The notes: a model not told the origin generated them from the letters alone. DNA of 64,000 nucleotides from WRHT01 sp031550525 (GCA_031550525.1 JAVBON010000006.1:62001-126000); one strand, 5' to 3'; positions 17,115-25,855 are shown, counted from the stretch's first letter. Numbers and translations are program-made.

Positions 17115-18197
17115 ATGACTGCGTTATCCACCCCTTTGACGGAATGGCACAAGGAACAAGGCGCCAAAATGGCTCCATTTGCCGGTTGGGACATGCCCAT
17201 ACAATACACCGGCATAATACAGGAACATGAGCAAACCAGAAAGTCCGCTTCCATTTTCGATATATGCCATATGGGCGAGTTTATTGTTAGCGGCAAAGGC
17301 GCGGCGGAAGGTTTAAGCCGCGCCCTCAGCACCAATATAGCCACACTGGCGCAGGGGCGCTGCCGTTACGGCTTTTTGCTGAACGAACAGGGCGGCATAC
17401 TGGACGACCTTATTACCTATTGCCTTGATGACGAAAAATACCTGCTGGTGGTTAACGCCGCCTGCATAGATTTGGATTACGCAACCATAGCCCAGCGCCT
17501 GCCAGCGGGCGTGAAGCTGGACAACATCTCCCCCGCCGTGGCCAAAATAGACCTCCAGGGCCCTGCTTCTCTGGAAGCCCTGGCCGAAGTGCTGCCCTCT
17601 GATTGGCAGACCATTCCCTACTTCGGCTTCCGCCAAACCACATTTGACGGTCAAAAGGCTCTCGTCAGCCGTACCGGCTATACCGGCGAGCTTGGGTACG
17701 AAATATACATACCCTCGGGCAAAGCCGTAAAAATGTGGGAACTGCTCTTGAGCAGCCCCTTGGTCAAGCCGGCTGGGTTGGGCGCCCGCGATACGCTACG
17801 CCTTGAGGCAGGCCTGCCCCTTAACGGGCAGGATCTCGACCCAGGCCATACCCCGGCGGAAGTGGGCTATGCCGCAATGCTTACCTCGCAGGCCGATTAT
17901 GTGGGCAAAAACGCCGCCATGCAAATACGCCAGGTGCTTACCGCCCTTACTGTGCCGGGCAGGCGCAGCCCAAGGCATGGCAACAAGGTATTGCTGCCAG
18001 ATGGAACCGAAGCCGGAATAGTCACTAGCGGCTCCTTTGCCCCCACCTTGGGTTATGCCGTGGCACTGGCCTATGTGGACAAAGCTTTTGCCGGAAAAGA
18101 CAAATATATAATTCAGGCCGACCGCACGCAGCTTGAAGGCACGCGTGTTGAGCTGCCCTTCTATAAAGAAGGCACGGCCAGAAAAAAACTCGTCTAA
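17115..18197 (+). CDS. gcvT: Aminomethyltransferase (glycine cleavage T protein)
   Basis: 360 residues, the usual length. GcvT releases ammonia from the aminomethyl-lipoyl H protein and passes the one-carbon unit to tetrahydrofolate. Signatures are GWDMPIQY and FDICHMGEF near the N-terminus, YGFLLNEQGGILDDL, and GYTGELGYEIYIPS. The C-terminal domain ends with PFYKEGTARKK. The other glycine-cleavage genes (gcvH, gcvPA, gcvPB) are not adjacent. It sits between the 577-residue gene and rsmE (23-base gap). Confidence 0.93.
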   Translation: MTALSTPLTEWHKEQGAKMAPFAGWDMPIQYTGIIQEHEQTRKSASIFDICHMGEFIVSGKGAAEGLSRALSTNIATLAQGRCRYGFLLNEQGGILDDLITYCLDDEKYLLVVNAACIDLDYATIAQRLPAGVKLDNISPAVAKIDLQGPASLEALAEVLPSDWQTIPYFGFRQTTFDGQKALVSRTGYTGELGYEIYIPSGKAVKMWELLLSSPLVKPAGLGARDTLRLEAGLPLNGQDLDPGHTPAEVGYAAMLTSQADYVGKNAAMQIRQVLTALTVPGRRSPRHGNKVLLPDGTEAGIVTSGSFAPTLGYAVALAYVDKAFAGKDKYIIQADRTQLEGTRVELPFYKEGTARKKLV

Positions 18198-18220
18198 ACC
18201 ACGCTCGCAAGGTACCTTTA

Positions 18221-18964
18221 ATGCATACTTTCTATCTGGAGCCTGCCAAATGGCAGGCTCCCTTTATTATTACGGGGCAGGAAGCAAACCACATGGCAAA
18301 AGCCCTGCGCCTTAAAGCGGGCGAGCATGTGCGCCTGCTTGACGGCCAAGGCCTGAGCGGCGAATTTGCCATAACGGCGGTAGGCGGCTCCAGCGTGAAG
18401 CTGGAACAAGTTACGCTGGAGCAACACCCAAAACCTGAGGGACGCTGTTTTTTGGCCGCAGCCTACACCAAGGCCGCCCGCCGCAGTTTTATGCTGGAAA
18501 AATCCGTGGAGCTTGAATGTGGCGGCATCTGGTTTTGGCAGGCCGAGCACAGCCAGGCCAAAGTTCCGGCTGACGCCAAGACGCACTGGCAAGAGCAACT
18601 GGTTGCCGGAGCCAAACAAAGCAACAACCCGTGGATTCCGGAATTGAGAACAATGCCGGACGGCGCGGCGGAAGTGTGCCGCGAGGCACAGCGTTTTAAA
18701 CGCCGCTTCTTGCTGTGGGAAGATGCCGGAGCGCCGGACATGCTGCAATTTGAAGATATTTACGCGTCCGCAGATACCCTGTTTGCCATGGGACCGGAAG
18801 GCGGCTTAAGCGCCAATGAGGTAGCGGCCTTCAAAAATGCCGGTTTTAAACCCGTAAGCCTTGGCAGGCGTATTCTGCGCTGGGAAACAGCGGCGGTGTT
18901 CTGCCTTGGGCTGGCCTGGTGGGCGCAAGAGCTCAGGCTTGCCAAGACCGCTGTAAATGGATAG
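18221..18964 (+). CDS. rsmE: 16S rRNA (uracil-1498-N3)-methyltransferase RsmE
   Basis: 247 residues with an N-terminal PUA-like RNA-binding part (about 1-70: QEANHMAKALRLKAGEHVRLLDG) and a SPOUT knot. The knot shows GPEGGLSANEV (about 187-197) and LGRRILRWETA (about 210-220), which bind SAM. It methylates U1498 in the decoding region of 16S rRNA. A short hairpin-like GC stretch lies between it and rarA (64 bases), but nothing that looks like a terminator. Confidence 0.93.
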   Translation: MHTFYLEPAKWQAPFIITGQEANHMAKALRLKAGEHVRLLDGQGLSGEFAITAVGGSSVKLEQVTLEQHPKPEGRCFLAAAYTKAARRSFMLEKSVELECGGIWFWQAEHSQAKVPADAKTHWQEQLVAGAKQSNNPWIPELRTMPDGAAEVCREAQRFKRRFLLWEDAGAPDMLQFEDIYASADTLFAMGPEGGLSANEVAAFKNAGFKPVSLGRRILRWETAAVFCLGLAWWAQELRLAKTAVNG

Positions 18965-19028
18965 TTTTCAGATTACGGCGCAAATCCTTGCCCCGTAATC
19001 GTAACATACCATAAAACCTTAGATCGTT

Positions 19029-20249
19029 ATGAGCATACTGGCCCCACTGCCGGAGAGACTCCGCCCCGATACGCTGGATGATTTTGTCGGGCAGGAGCAT
19101 ATTCGCGGCAAACTGCAAAACCTTTTACGCTCCCAGCGTCTGCCAAGCCTGTTGCTGTTTGGCCCGCCGGGCTGCGGAAAATCCACCCTCGCGCTTTTGC
19201 TGGCCAAAGCGCACGGGCAAAAAGTGGTGCGCCTGAGCGCGCCGGAAGCCGGGCTGCAACAACTGCGCCGCAGCATTGCCGGAGTGGATGTTCTGGTGCT
19301 TGACGAATTGCACCGTTTTTCCAAGGCGCAACAGGATTTTTTTCTGCCGCTCTTGGAAAGCGGCGAGCTTACCCTCATAGCCACTACTACCGAAAACCCC
19401 TCTTATAGCGTTACCAGGCAACTGTTATCGCGCTTACACGTTTTGCGCCTGCGCCCCCTTACGCACGGCGAGCTATTGGGGTTGGCCCGGCGCGGGGCTG
19501 AAGCGCAAGCTCTTAATCTGGATCAGGAAAGCCTGGATCTGCTGACCAGCGTGGCCGGGGGCGATGCCCGCACCCTGCTAAACCTGCTTGAATACGTAAC
19601 GGCCATGCCGGAAGACAAGCGCAGCGCCGGACAAATACGCGAATCCCTGCCGGAACTGGTAATGCGCCATGATAAAGATGGCGACAGCCACTACGAAATA
19701 ATTTCCGCCCTCATCAAGTCCATTCGCGGCAGCGACCCCGATGCGGCCTTGTATTATCTGGCCTGCCTGCTTGAAGGCGGGGAGGACCCCCGCTTCATCT
19801 GTCGCAGGCTGGTTATTTCAGCGGCTGAGGATATAGGCCTGGCCGATCCCCATGCCCTTACCCTGGCGGTATCGTGCCAGCAGGCCGTGGAGTTTATAGG
19901 CATGCCCGAGGGGTTTCTCCCCCTGGCCGAAACTTGCATCTATCTGGCCATGGCCAGAAAGAGCAACAGCGCCTATGCCGCGTATATGAACGCGGCCAAG
20001 GAAGTAAAAACCAACGGCCCCAGGCCCGTGCCCATGCACCTGCGCAACGCCAATACCAAGTTGCAAAAAGAATGGGGCTACGGCAAGGGCTACCTGTACC
20101 CGCACAATTACCCGGAGGGCTGGATAGCGCAAGATTACCTGCCGCAAGACGTGGTGGCCCGCCGCTACTACACGCCGAAAACGCAAGGCGACGAGCCACG
20201 GCTGAGCGCCTGGTGGAAAAAAAATTTGCAACAGCTTCTTAATAAATAA
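19029..20249 (+). CDS. rarA: Replication-associated recombination protein A (MgsA/RarA AAA+ ATPase)
   Basis: 406 residues. Walker A GPPGCGKST (45-53), Walker B VLVLDE with the acidic pair at 92-93 followed by LHRF, sensor 1 ATTTENPS, and the family C-terminal tetramerisation part (NGPRPVPMHLRNA...YPHNYPEGW). RarA acts at stalled or gapped replication forks. ATG start; the next gene follows after 13 bases. Confidence 0.94.
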   Translation: MSILAPLPERLRPDTLDDFVGQEHIRGKLQNLLRSQRLPSLLLFGPPGCGKSTLALLLAKAHGQKVVRLSAPEAGLQQLRRSIAGVDVLVLDELHRFSKAQQDFFLPLLESGELTLIATTTENPSYSVTRQLLSRLHVLRLRPLTHGELLGLARRGAEAQALNLDQESLDLLTSVAGGDARTLLNLLEYVTAMPEDKRSAGQIRESLPELVMRHDKDGDSHYEIISALIKSIRGSDPDAALYYLACLLEGGEDPRFICRRLVISAAEDIGLADPHALTLAVSCQQAVEFIGMPEGFLPLAETCIYLAMARKSNSAYAAYMNAAKEVKTNGPRPVPMHLRNANTKLQKEWGYGKGYLYPHNYPEGWIAQDYLPQDVVARRYYTPKTQGDEPRLSAWWKKNLQQLLNK

Positions 20250-20262
20250 CCGAGAGTAGGTC

Positions 20263-21093
20263 ATGACTGACAAATTTGCGTTTGAAAATGTGCCCCGCCC
20301 TTACGCGCAGGCAAGTTACACCACTCCGCCGGAAATGCGGCGCGGCCTGTCAGCCGCTTTTCCCAACCTTAGCTTCTACTGGCGCATGTTCAATACAGTG
20401 CGCCGGGCCGGAAGTCTGGCCAAGGCAGGAAAATACGGCGGAACTGAATGGATACGCAGCAGTTACGAAATTGTGCGTGAAATGGAAATGTGCGGCACTG
20501 TATTTGAAATAAGCGGCCTTGAGCACGTTATCAACATGCAAGGGCCGTGCGTATTTATAGCCAACCACATGAGCACGTTGGAAACCTTTGCCCTGCCCTG
20601 CCTGATACAAACCCACCGAGACGTTACCTTTGTGGTCAAGCAAAGCCTGGTGGACTACCCCATATTCGGCCCCGTACTGCGCGCGCGTGAGCCAATTGTT
20701 GTAACCCGCAAGGATTTGCGGGCGGATTTAGCGGCCATGCTGCAAGGCGGGCCGGAGCGTCTGGCCGCCGGCCGCTCCATTATTGTGTTTCCGCAAGGCA
20801 GCCGCAGTATGGCCCTGGACACGCAGCATTTTAACAGCATAGGTGTCAAAATGGCCAAAAAGGCCGGAGTTCCGGTTATTCCGGTGGCTTTGCGTACCGA
20901 TGCCTGGAGCGGGGGCAAGCTGATTAAAGACTTCGGGCCCATCCGACCCCAAATCGGCGCAAGGTTCAAATTTGGAGCGCCCATTGAAATTACAGGAAAC
21001 GGCAAGGAAGAACACACCGCCGTGGTAAGTTTTATTCAAAAGCAATTGGCCGAATGGGGCATATCTGGAGTGACAAATGAAAAACCTGAATGA
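20263..21093 (+). CDS. plsC: 1-acyl-glycerol-3-phosphate acyltransferase-like protein (PlsC family)
   Basis: 276 residues. The acyltransferase block I is NHMSTLE (101-107), block III is FPQGSRS (176-182), and block IV is VPVIPVAL near 205. The family acylates lysophosphatidic acid to phosphatidic acid on the inner membrane. Block I normally reads N-H-x4-D; here the acidic residue is Glu107. A soluble N-terminal arm of about 80 residues precedes the catalytic domain, and I see no strong membrane span. Its end overlaps the next gene by 17 bases. Confidence 0.87.
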   Translation: MTDKFAFENVPRPYAQASYTTPPEMRRGLSAAFPNLSFYWRMFNTVRRAGSLAKAGKYGGTEWIRSSYEIVREMEMCGTVFEISGLEHVINMQGPCVFIANHMSTLETFALPCLIQTHRDVTFVVKQSLVDYPIFGPVLRAREPIVVTRKDLRADLAAMLQGGPERLAAGRSIIVFPQGSRSMALDTQHFNSIGVKMAKKAGVPVIPVALRTDAWSGGKLIKDFGPIRPQIGARFKFGAPIEITGNGKEEHTAVVSFIQKQLAEWGISGVTNEKPE

Positions 21094-21478
21094 TTTTTTA
21101 CAGAACTGGGGCGAGGATTCTCCTGAAACAAAAGAAATGTTCGAGCACCTGTACGAATTTGCGCAAAGCCTTGGGCTTGAATTGCAATATATAGGACGCC
21201 CAGGCGTAAGCCACTCGTTACGCCTGGGCTGGCCAGGCAATGCGGAGCGCCCTTTTTTCGCCATGGTGGATATTATTGACGACGACCCTGAAGAACGCTG
21301 GTTATCAATATGCATGTATGCCGATGTGGCCGACGACCCGCAAGAAAAAGGCGACTGGATACCAAAGGGCTTGAACAATCAGGATGCCGTCTGTTTTGAT
21401 ATTGACGAGACGGATGAGGACATTACCGCCTACATGCAGCAGGTTATTGCCAAAGCGGCTGAAAAATCCAAACGGTAA
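21077..21478 (+). CDS. Small acidic protein of unknown function
   Basis: 133 residues with a very acidic middle (MVDIIDDDPEERW... DVADDPQEKGDW... DIDETDEDITAY). No signal or membrane segment. The pattern, an N-terminal helix, a beta region around RPFFAMVDIIDD, then a C-terminal helix, resembles small single-domain proteins, but I recognise no family. It starts inside the end of plsC with GGAG about 7 nt upstream, so translation is coupled. It is the last gene of the operon, before a 23-bp hairpin. Confidence 0.8.
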   Translation: MKNLNDFLQNWGEDSPETKEMFEHLYEFAQSLGLELQYIGRPGVSHSLRLGWPGNAERPFFAMVDIIDDDPEERWLSICMYADVADDPQEKGDWIPKGLNNQDAVCFDIDETDEDITAYMQQVIAKAAEKSKR

Positions 21479-21490
21479 CCTCAGTAATAA

Positions 21491-21550
21491 TATTGATAAT
21501 AAAAGAATAGCTGACGGATTTAGCCGCCAGCTATTCTTTTATTATCAATA
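21491..21550. terminator. Long perfect hairpin ending the 15.4-21.5 kb operon
   Basis: Arms of 23 bp (21491-21513 and 21528-21550) are perfectly complementary around a 14-nt loop that itself contains CGG/CCG. The arms include AAAAGAATAG / CTATTCTTTT. The site lies 12 bases past the last gene of the plus operon and faces the bamD operon end from the other side. Confidence 0.8.
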
Positions 21551-21590
21551 AGATACTATAAAATATTGCAACTTTTTCAAAGTAAAAATG

Positions 21591-21737
21591 CTCTAGGGGC
21601 TGTTTCTAAAAAGATGGATTTTGTTCCCTGGCAAGGAAAGCGCCGATTTTTGTCCAGGGATAGTAATCTGACGGTACAGCCCTGGGCTTGACGCAGTCCA
21701 GAGGGCAAAAGACGCTTTTTAGAAACAGCACCTAAAG
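21591..21737. repeat. 147-bp hairpin repeat, copy A
   Basis: Terminal inverted repeats of 15 perfect bases (GCTGTTTCTAAAAAG at 21599-21613; its complement at 21715-21729) extend to 23 bp with two mismatches. The interior holds two smaller hairpins (CCCTGG/CCAGGG). Blocks TTTTGTTCCCTGGCAAGGAA (21619-21638) and GACGCAG...AGAGGG (21690 on) recur in a second copy at 30127-30273. No ORF. The right edge covers the last codons and stop of bamD, so it may also serve as a transcription end. Confidence 0.7.
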
Positions 21738-22472
21738 CCACTTTAGCCAATTATGCCAGGTATCTTCACGCTCACGGCGTTTTTGCTCGTTATGGCTGAA
21801 AATGTACTTGAAATAGGCAATATGGCGTCTTTTTTCGGCATAGGCGTGCAAATCCTGAATTTCAGGAAAGTTTTGCACTACTATTATATAGCGCCGCCAG
21901 GCCGCATGGTAATTTTCGGTGCGAAAGAAAAAATCTCCGCTGTAGACTTCATATTCCGCCAAAATCCGGCGGCATTTGGCAATTTCCGCCGAGGCCTTCA
22001 TGGCGTACTCGTGCCTGGGGTAGCTGTCGCGCAGGCGCGTGAAAAAGGCTTGCGCCTCAGCCACCCTGGTGGGTGGGCGATCCACTGAATTGTAAGTGTT
22101 TATGTTAGCCATGCCTATCTGATACAGCACATAAGGTATGGCCTGGTGCCGCGGATGCATGGCCTCGAATTCTTTATACGCGTCAACCGCCAGCAGCCAT
22201 TCTTTATCGCGATAATAGCAATCGGCCAGCGAGAGTTCCGCCTCTATGGTATAGGGGCTGAAGGGGTATTCTTCCTTCAAGGTGGTATAAAGCTCGGCCG
22301 CCTTCACATAATCTTTTTCGCGCATGGAGTTGTTTGCGTCTTCAAACAAAGCCACGGCGGTAGCGTCAGGGTCCGCGTCCGGCACAAAGTTATTGCTGCT
22401 TCCACAAGCGCAAAGCGCCAGACAAAGGAAGGCCGCAAAAACAATTTTTGCGGCAAATTTGTTATATTGCAT
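21732..22472 (-). CDS. bamD: Outer membrane assembly lipoprotein BamD
   Basis: 246 residues. The signal peptide MQYNKFAAKIVFAAFLCLALCAC ends in a lipobox with Cys after LCA. The mature part is the TPR array of the BamD/ComL family (FEDANNSMREKDYVKAAELY, then SPYTIEAELSLADCYYRDKEW). BamD helps fold beta-barrels with BamA. I place the start at 22472 because GGAAAG lies 5-6 nt before it and the lipoprotein signal begins there; a longer frame from 22583 would overlap trxB by 120 bases. The start overlaps the trxB end by 11 bases. Confidence 0.9.
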   Translation of the reverse strand: MQYNKFAAKIVFAAFLCLALCACGSSNNFVPDADPDATAVALFEDANNSMREKDYVKAAELYTTLKEEYPFSPYTIEAELSLADCYYRDKEWLLAVDAYKEFEAMHPRHQAIPYVLYQIGMANINTYNSVDRPPTRVAEAQAFFTRLRDSYPRHEYAMKASAEIAKCRRILAEYEVYSGDFFFRTENYHAAWRRYIIVVQNFPEIQDLHAYAEKRRHIAYFKYIFSHNEQKRREREDTWHNWLKWL

Positions 22473-23388
22473 TGGTTCTTTCCAGGTAAACATAAGCGGC
22501 GTTGGCTGCCGTTGCGCCTTCGCCCACGGCTGTGGCAACCTGCCTGCACAATTTTGAGCGTATGTCACCGGCGGCAAAAACACCGTGCAAATTGGTGCGC
22601 ATTTCCGTATCTGTTATAATGTAGCCTTCTTTATCAACATTCAGAGAAGCGGGCATAAAATCCAGCGCCGGGGTCTGCCCCACAAAAACAAACAACCCGT
22701 CAAGAGGCATAAAACGGCTTTCAGGGCTTGCCGTGGAGCTTACTGTAATGGCCTTTAGCTCTGATTGGCCATGCAAACGAGTTACAACGGCGTTAAAATG
22801 CAACGTTACATTCGGGGTTTGCGCGATTTTATCCTGATAAATCTTATCTGCGCGGAAGGCCCCCCGGCGGTGGAACAAATGCAGTTCTTTAACCAGAGTT
22901 GCCAGATACATGGCTTCTTCCAGCGCCGCGTTTCCGCCGCCCACAACGCCTACGACCTTGTCTTTATAAAAATGACCGTCGCAAAGCGCGCAATATGAAA
23001 CGCCGTAGCCTGTGAGCTTATCTTCATCCGGCAGGCCCAGTTTTTTTAGAATAAGTCCGGAACATATAATAACGGTTTTAGCCTCCAGCCAGTCTTCGCC
23101 AACACGCAAGCGGTTGCGCCCCTGGATGGGCTCAAACAAAGTTACCGTTTCCTGATACTTGTCGACATTACTGTATTTTGCCAGTTGCGCGGCCATGGTA
23201 TCGGCCAGCTCATAACCCTTGGCGCTGGACACGCCGGGGTAGTTTTCAATTTCGGCGGTTTGCAGCAAAAGTCCGCCAGGGGTCATTTTTTCCACAATGG
23301 CAACCGACACTCCAAACCGAGCCAGGTATATAGCGGCCGTAACCCCAGCAGGACCCGCCCCTATCACGATTGCGTCGTATGTTTTCAT
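22462..23388 (-). CDS. trxB: Thioredoxin reductase
   Basis: 308 residues. FAD-binding GAGPAG (10-15), redox-active CALC (Cys133, Cys136) before DGHFY, NADPH-binding GGGNAALEEA, and the C-terminal AAGDIRSK. It reduces thioredoxin with a pyridine nucleotide. The start overlaps the trxA stop (ATGA), a strong sign of coupled translation. The active site reads CALC where E. coli has CATC, a conservative change. Confidence 0.95.
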   Translation of the reverse strand: MKTYDAIVIGAGPAGVTAAIYLARFGVSVAIVEKMTPGGLLLQTAEIENYPGVSSAKGYELADTMAAQLAKYSNVDKYQETVTLFEPIQGRNRLRVGEDWLEAKTVIICSGLILKKLGLPDEDKLTGYGVSYCALCDGHFYKDKVVGVVGGGNAALEEAMYLATLVKELHLFHRRGAFRADKIYQDKIAQTPNVTLHFNAVVTRLHGQSELKAITVSSTASPESRFMPLDGLFVFVGQTPALDFMPASLNVDKEGYIITDTEMRTNLHGVFAAGDIRSKLCRQVATAVGEGATAANAAYVYLERTNAI

Positions 23389-23705
23389 CCCAAAGCCTTT
23401 TCAATCATTTCTTTCAGTTCGCTTTTGGCGACGGCTCCAGTTACCTGTCCGGCCACCTCACCGCCCTTGAACACCATTACCATGGGTATGGAGCGTATGG
23501 AAAAACGACCAGGTATACTTGGGCTGTCGTCAACATTGAGTTTGCAGAAAGTCAGCTTGTCGCCAAAATCGGTGGAAAGTTCTTCCAGCACGGGGGCAAC
23601 CGCGCGGCAGGGGCCGCACCATGGGGCCCAAAAATCAACCAGAACAGGCTTTGTGGCGCCTATAACCGTCTCATCAAAATTTTTCTCGGAAATTTCAGTT
23701 AGCAT
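23385..23705 (-). CDS. trxA: Thioredoxin
   Basis: 106 residues. The active site WCGPC (Cys30, Cys33) and the cis-proline region RSIPMVMVFKGGE define a classical thioredoxin, the cytoplasmic dithiol carrier for ribonucleotide reductase and other targets. ATG is preceded by an excellent AGGAGG. It stands directly upstream of its reductase in the same transcript. Confidence 0.97.
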   Translation of the reverse strand: MLTEISEKNFDETVIGATKPVLVDFWAPWCGPCRAVAPVLEELSTDFGDKLTFCKLNVDDSPSIPGRFSIRSIPMVMVFKGGEVAGQVTGAVAKSELKEMIEKALG

Positions 23706-23750
23706 CTATCAACCTCCTGCATAACAGACAAAAACCGTTTATAGGGCACT

Positions 23751-24842
23751 CTAACTCAAATTTAAACGATAGTCATCAGGTACTTGCTGCCCTCTGGGAA
23801 TTGCCGCGAAATCCAACTCATGGCTTAAACCTCTTTGCCGCAGCAAATAACCTGTGTACGCAATCATGGCCGCATTATCGGTGCATAAGGCCGGGGCAGG
23901 CACAATAAAGGGCAACTCAAACTCCGCGCATAAGACGCGCAACTGGCCACGTACGGTTGAATTTGCCGCAACGCCGCCAGCCAAAATAACAGAATTAATG
24001 CCCCCCCTGCCAACATGCCCGATTGCGCGACGCATTTTTTCCGTCAAAGTAACCGCTATGTTATTGGTGTAAGAAGCGCAAAGGGATGCAAGCTCTTTTC
24101 CCGCCTCGCCATCCGGCAGCACGGGGGCAAGGCTGGCGGCATTGCCGTCTTGCAAAGTGAAGCGCAAGTCCGTTCTTTTGCCAAGCAAATTTAACGCAGC
24201 CGTTTTTAGGCCGCTAAAACTGAAGTCCAGGTTGTCATTATCAAGATAAGGGTATGGAAACAGGTTTGGCACAACCTGACCGGACGCGCCGAAAAAATCT
24301 ATGTACTTTCCGGCTGGGTATGGCAAGCCGATCATCTTGCCGAATTTATCCAGGGCCTCGCCTGCCGCATCGTCAATGCTGCGCCCAAGCAGCGTGAAGG
24401 ATAACGGCGACCTAACCAGGTAAATGTGCGTATGCCCGCCGGAAACAAGCAAGGCCAGAGCGGGAAAAGATATTTTCTCTTCCAGCCCGGCTGCCAGAAT
24501 ATGCGCGTGCAAGTGGTTGACGCCAATTAAAGGTTTGCCTGAAGATAAAGCCAAACCCTTGGCAAAAGCCACACCCACCAGAAGGCTCCCCAAAAGGCCA
24601 GGCCCGCGCGCCACGGCAATGCAATCCATATCTTGCGGTTCCACCCCGCAACGCCGCATAAGCAAATCATACAACGGGGCAATGGCGCGCCCGTGCTCAC
24701 GCGAGGCGATCTCTGGCACCACCCCTCCGAACAGCGCGTGTACATCCACCTGGCTGCTTAAGGTCTGGCCTATACATTTACCGTCACGCACCAGCGCAAG
24801 AGCGGTTTCATCGCACGAGCTCTCTATTCCCAAACAAAGCAC
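23751..24842 (-). CDS. tsaD: tRNA threonylcarbamoyladenosine transferase TsaD
   Basis: 363 residues. TsaD, with TsaB and TsaE, transfers the threonylcarbamoyl group to A37 of ANN-decoding tRNAs. The metal-binding HLHAH pair (His110, His114) and N-terminal GIESSCDET are present. GTG start with a poor ribosome site, 11 bases after the fbp stop. tsaB and tsaE are not in the window. Confidence 0.96.
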   Translation of the reverse strand: MLCLGIESSCDETALALVRDGKCIGQTLSSQVDVHALFGGVVPEIASREHGRAIAPLYDLLMRRCGVEPQDMDCIAVARGPGLLGSLLVGVAFAKGLALSSGKPLIGVNHLHAHILAAGLEEKISFPALALLVSGGHTHIYLVRSPLSFTLLGRSIDDAAGEALDKFGKMIGLPYPAGKYIDFFGASGQVVPNLFPYPYLDNDNLDFSFSGLKTAALNLLGKRTDLRFTLQDGNAASLAPVLPDGEAGKELASLCASYTNNIAVTLTEKMRRAIGHVGRGGINSVILAGGVAANSTVRGQLRVLCAEFELPFIVPAPALCTDNAAMIAYTGYLLRQRGLSHELDFAAIPRGQQVPDDYRLNLS

Positions 24843-24853
24843 TTTAAACCCGC

Positions 24854-25855
24854 TTAAGCCAGAAAGCGCATTACATCATCAACATCATTGGCCGAGCCTA
24901 TAAAAAGCGGCACGCGCTGGTGCAACTGATCAGGCTTTATTTCCAGAATACGCCTGGCCCCGTCCGTGGCCTTTCCACCTGCCTGCTCGGCCAAAAAGGC
25001 CAGAGGCGAGGCTTCGCACATAAGCCGCAGTTTGCCTTCGGGCTTGGAGCCCGGCTTATGTGTTACCGGGTACATAAACACACCGCCGTACAGCAGAGTA
25101 CGGTGAAAATCCGCCACCAGAGAACCCACGTAACGCATGGAATACGGCTTGCCTATGCGGTTGCCGCTGCTTTTAAAGTAATCTATGGCGGCTCTGCTTT
25201 TATCATCCCACAGGCTGTAGTTGCCCTCGTTTACGGAGTAAATTTTTCCCTGTTCCGGAATAAGCATGTACGGGTGCGAAAGCAAAAACTCGCCCACGCT
25301 CGGGTCAAGCGTAAAGCCATGCACGCCTTGCCCCGTGCTGTAAACCATCATGGTCGACGGGCCATATACAAAGTAACCGGCTGCAACCTGTTTGGTGCCT
25401 GCTTGCAGAATATCAGCCAGCGTGGCCTTTTCCGTTGAGGGGCTCAGGCGTTTGTGAATGGAAAAAATGGTGCCAACGTTGACGTTAACGTCAATATTGC
25501 TGGAGCCGTCCAACGGGTCGAAAATCAGAATATAATCGCCGTGCGAAAAATGCTGGGCAACAGGTATGAAATCGGCGTGCTCTTCAGAGGCCATAAGGCA
25601 AAGCGCCCCGCTGCGCTCCATGCGATGAATGAGGATTTCGTCGGCATATTCGTCAAGTTTTTGCACGTGCTCACCCTGCACGTTTACCTCGCCTGTCTCG
25701 CCAAGCACGTCCAGCAGCCCAGCTTTACTCACGCTGCGCGAAATAAGTTTTGCGGAAACAATAAGATCATACAGAAGCTGTGTAAAAACACCGGTGGCTT
25801 CCGGCCTTCTCAACTGGTGCAAAAGCAAATGTTCGGTAACGGTTACCTGCGACAT
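24854..25855 (-). CDS. fbp: Fructose-1,6-bisphosphatase class I
   Basis: 333 residues. The metal site FDPLDGSSNIDVN (Asp113, Asp116) and the C-terminal region GGKATDG show the classical class I enzyme. It removes the 1-phosphate in gluconeogenesis, in line with the PEP synthase and pyruvate carboxylase elsewhere in the window. ATG has GGGAGG just upstream. tsaD follows after 11 bases. Confidence 0.96.
   Translation of the reverse strand: MSQVTVTEHLLLHQLRRPEATGVFTQLLYDLIVSAKLISRSVSKAGLLDVLGETGEVNVQGEHVQKLDEYADEILIHRMERSGALCLMASEEHADFIPVAQHFSHGDYILIFDPLDGSSNIDVNVNVGTIFSIHKRLSPSTEKATLADILQAGTKQVAAGYFVYGPSTMMVYSTGQGVHGFTLDPSVGEFLLSHPYMLIPEQGKIYSVNEGNYSLWDDKSRAAIDYFKSSGNRIGKPYSMRYVGSLVADFHRTLLYGGVFMYPVTHKPGSKPEGKLRLMCEASPLAFLAEQAGGKATDGARRILEIKPDQLHQRVPLFIGSANDVDDVMRFLA

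Noticed and set aside
21591..21737. tRNA or insertion sequence at repeat copy A
   Set aside because: No transposase frame, and the folding does not give a tRNA cloverleaf with the conserved TTC or anticodon arm.
22462..22583. Longer bamD start at 22583
   Set aside because: It would overlap trxB by about 120 bases and put 37 residues before the lipoprotein signal; the start at 22472 has a ribosome site.
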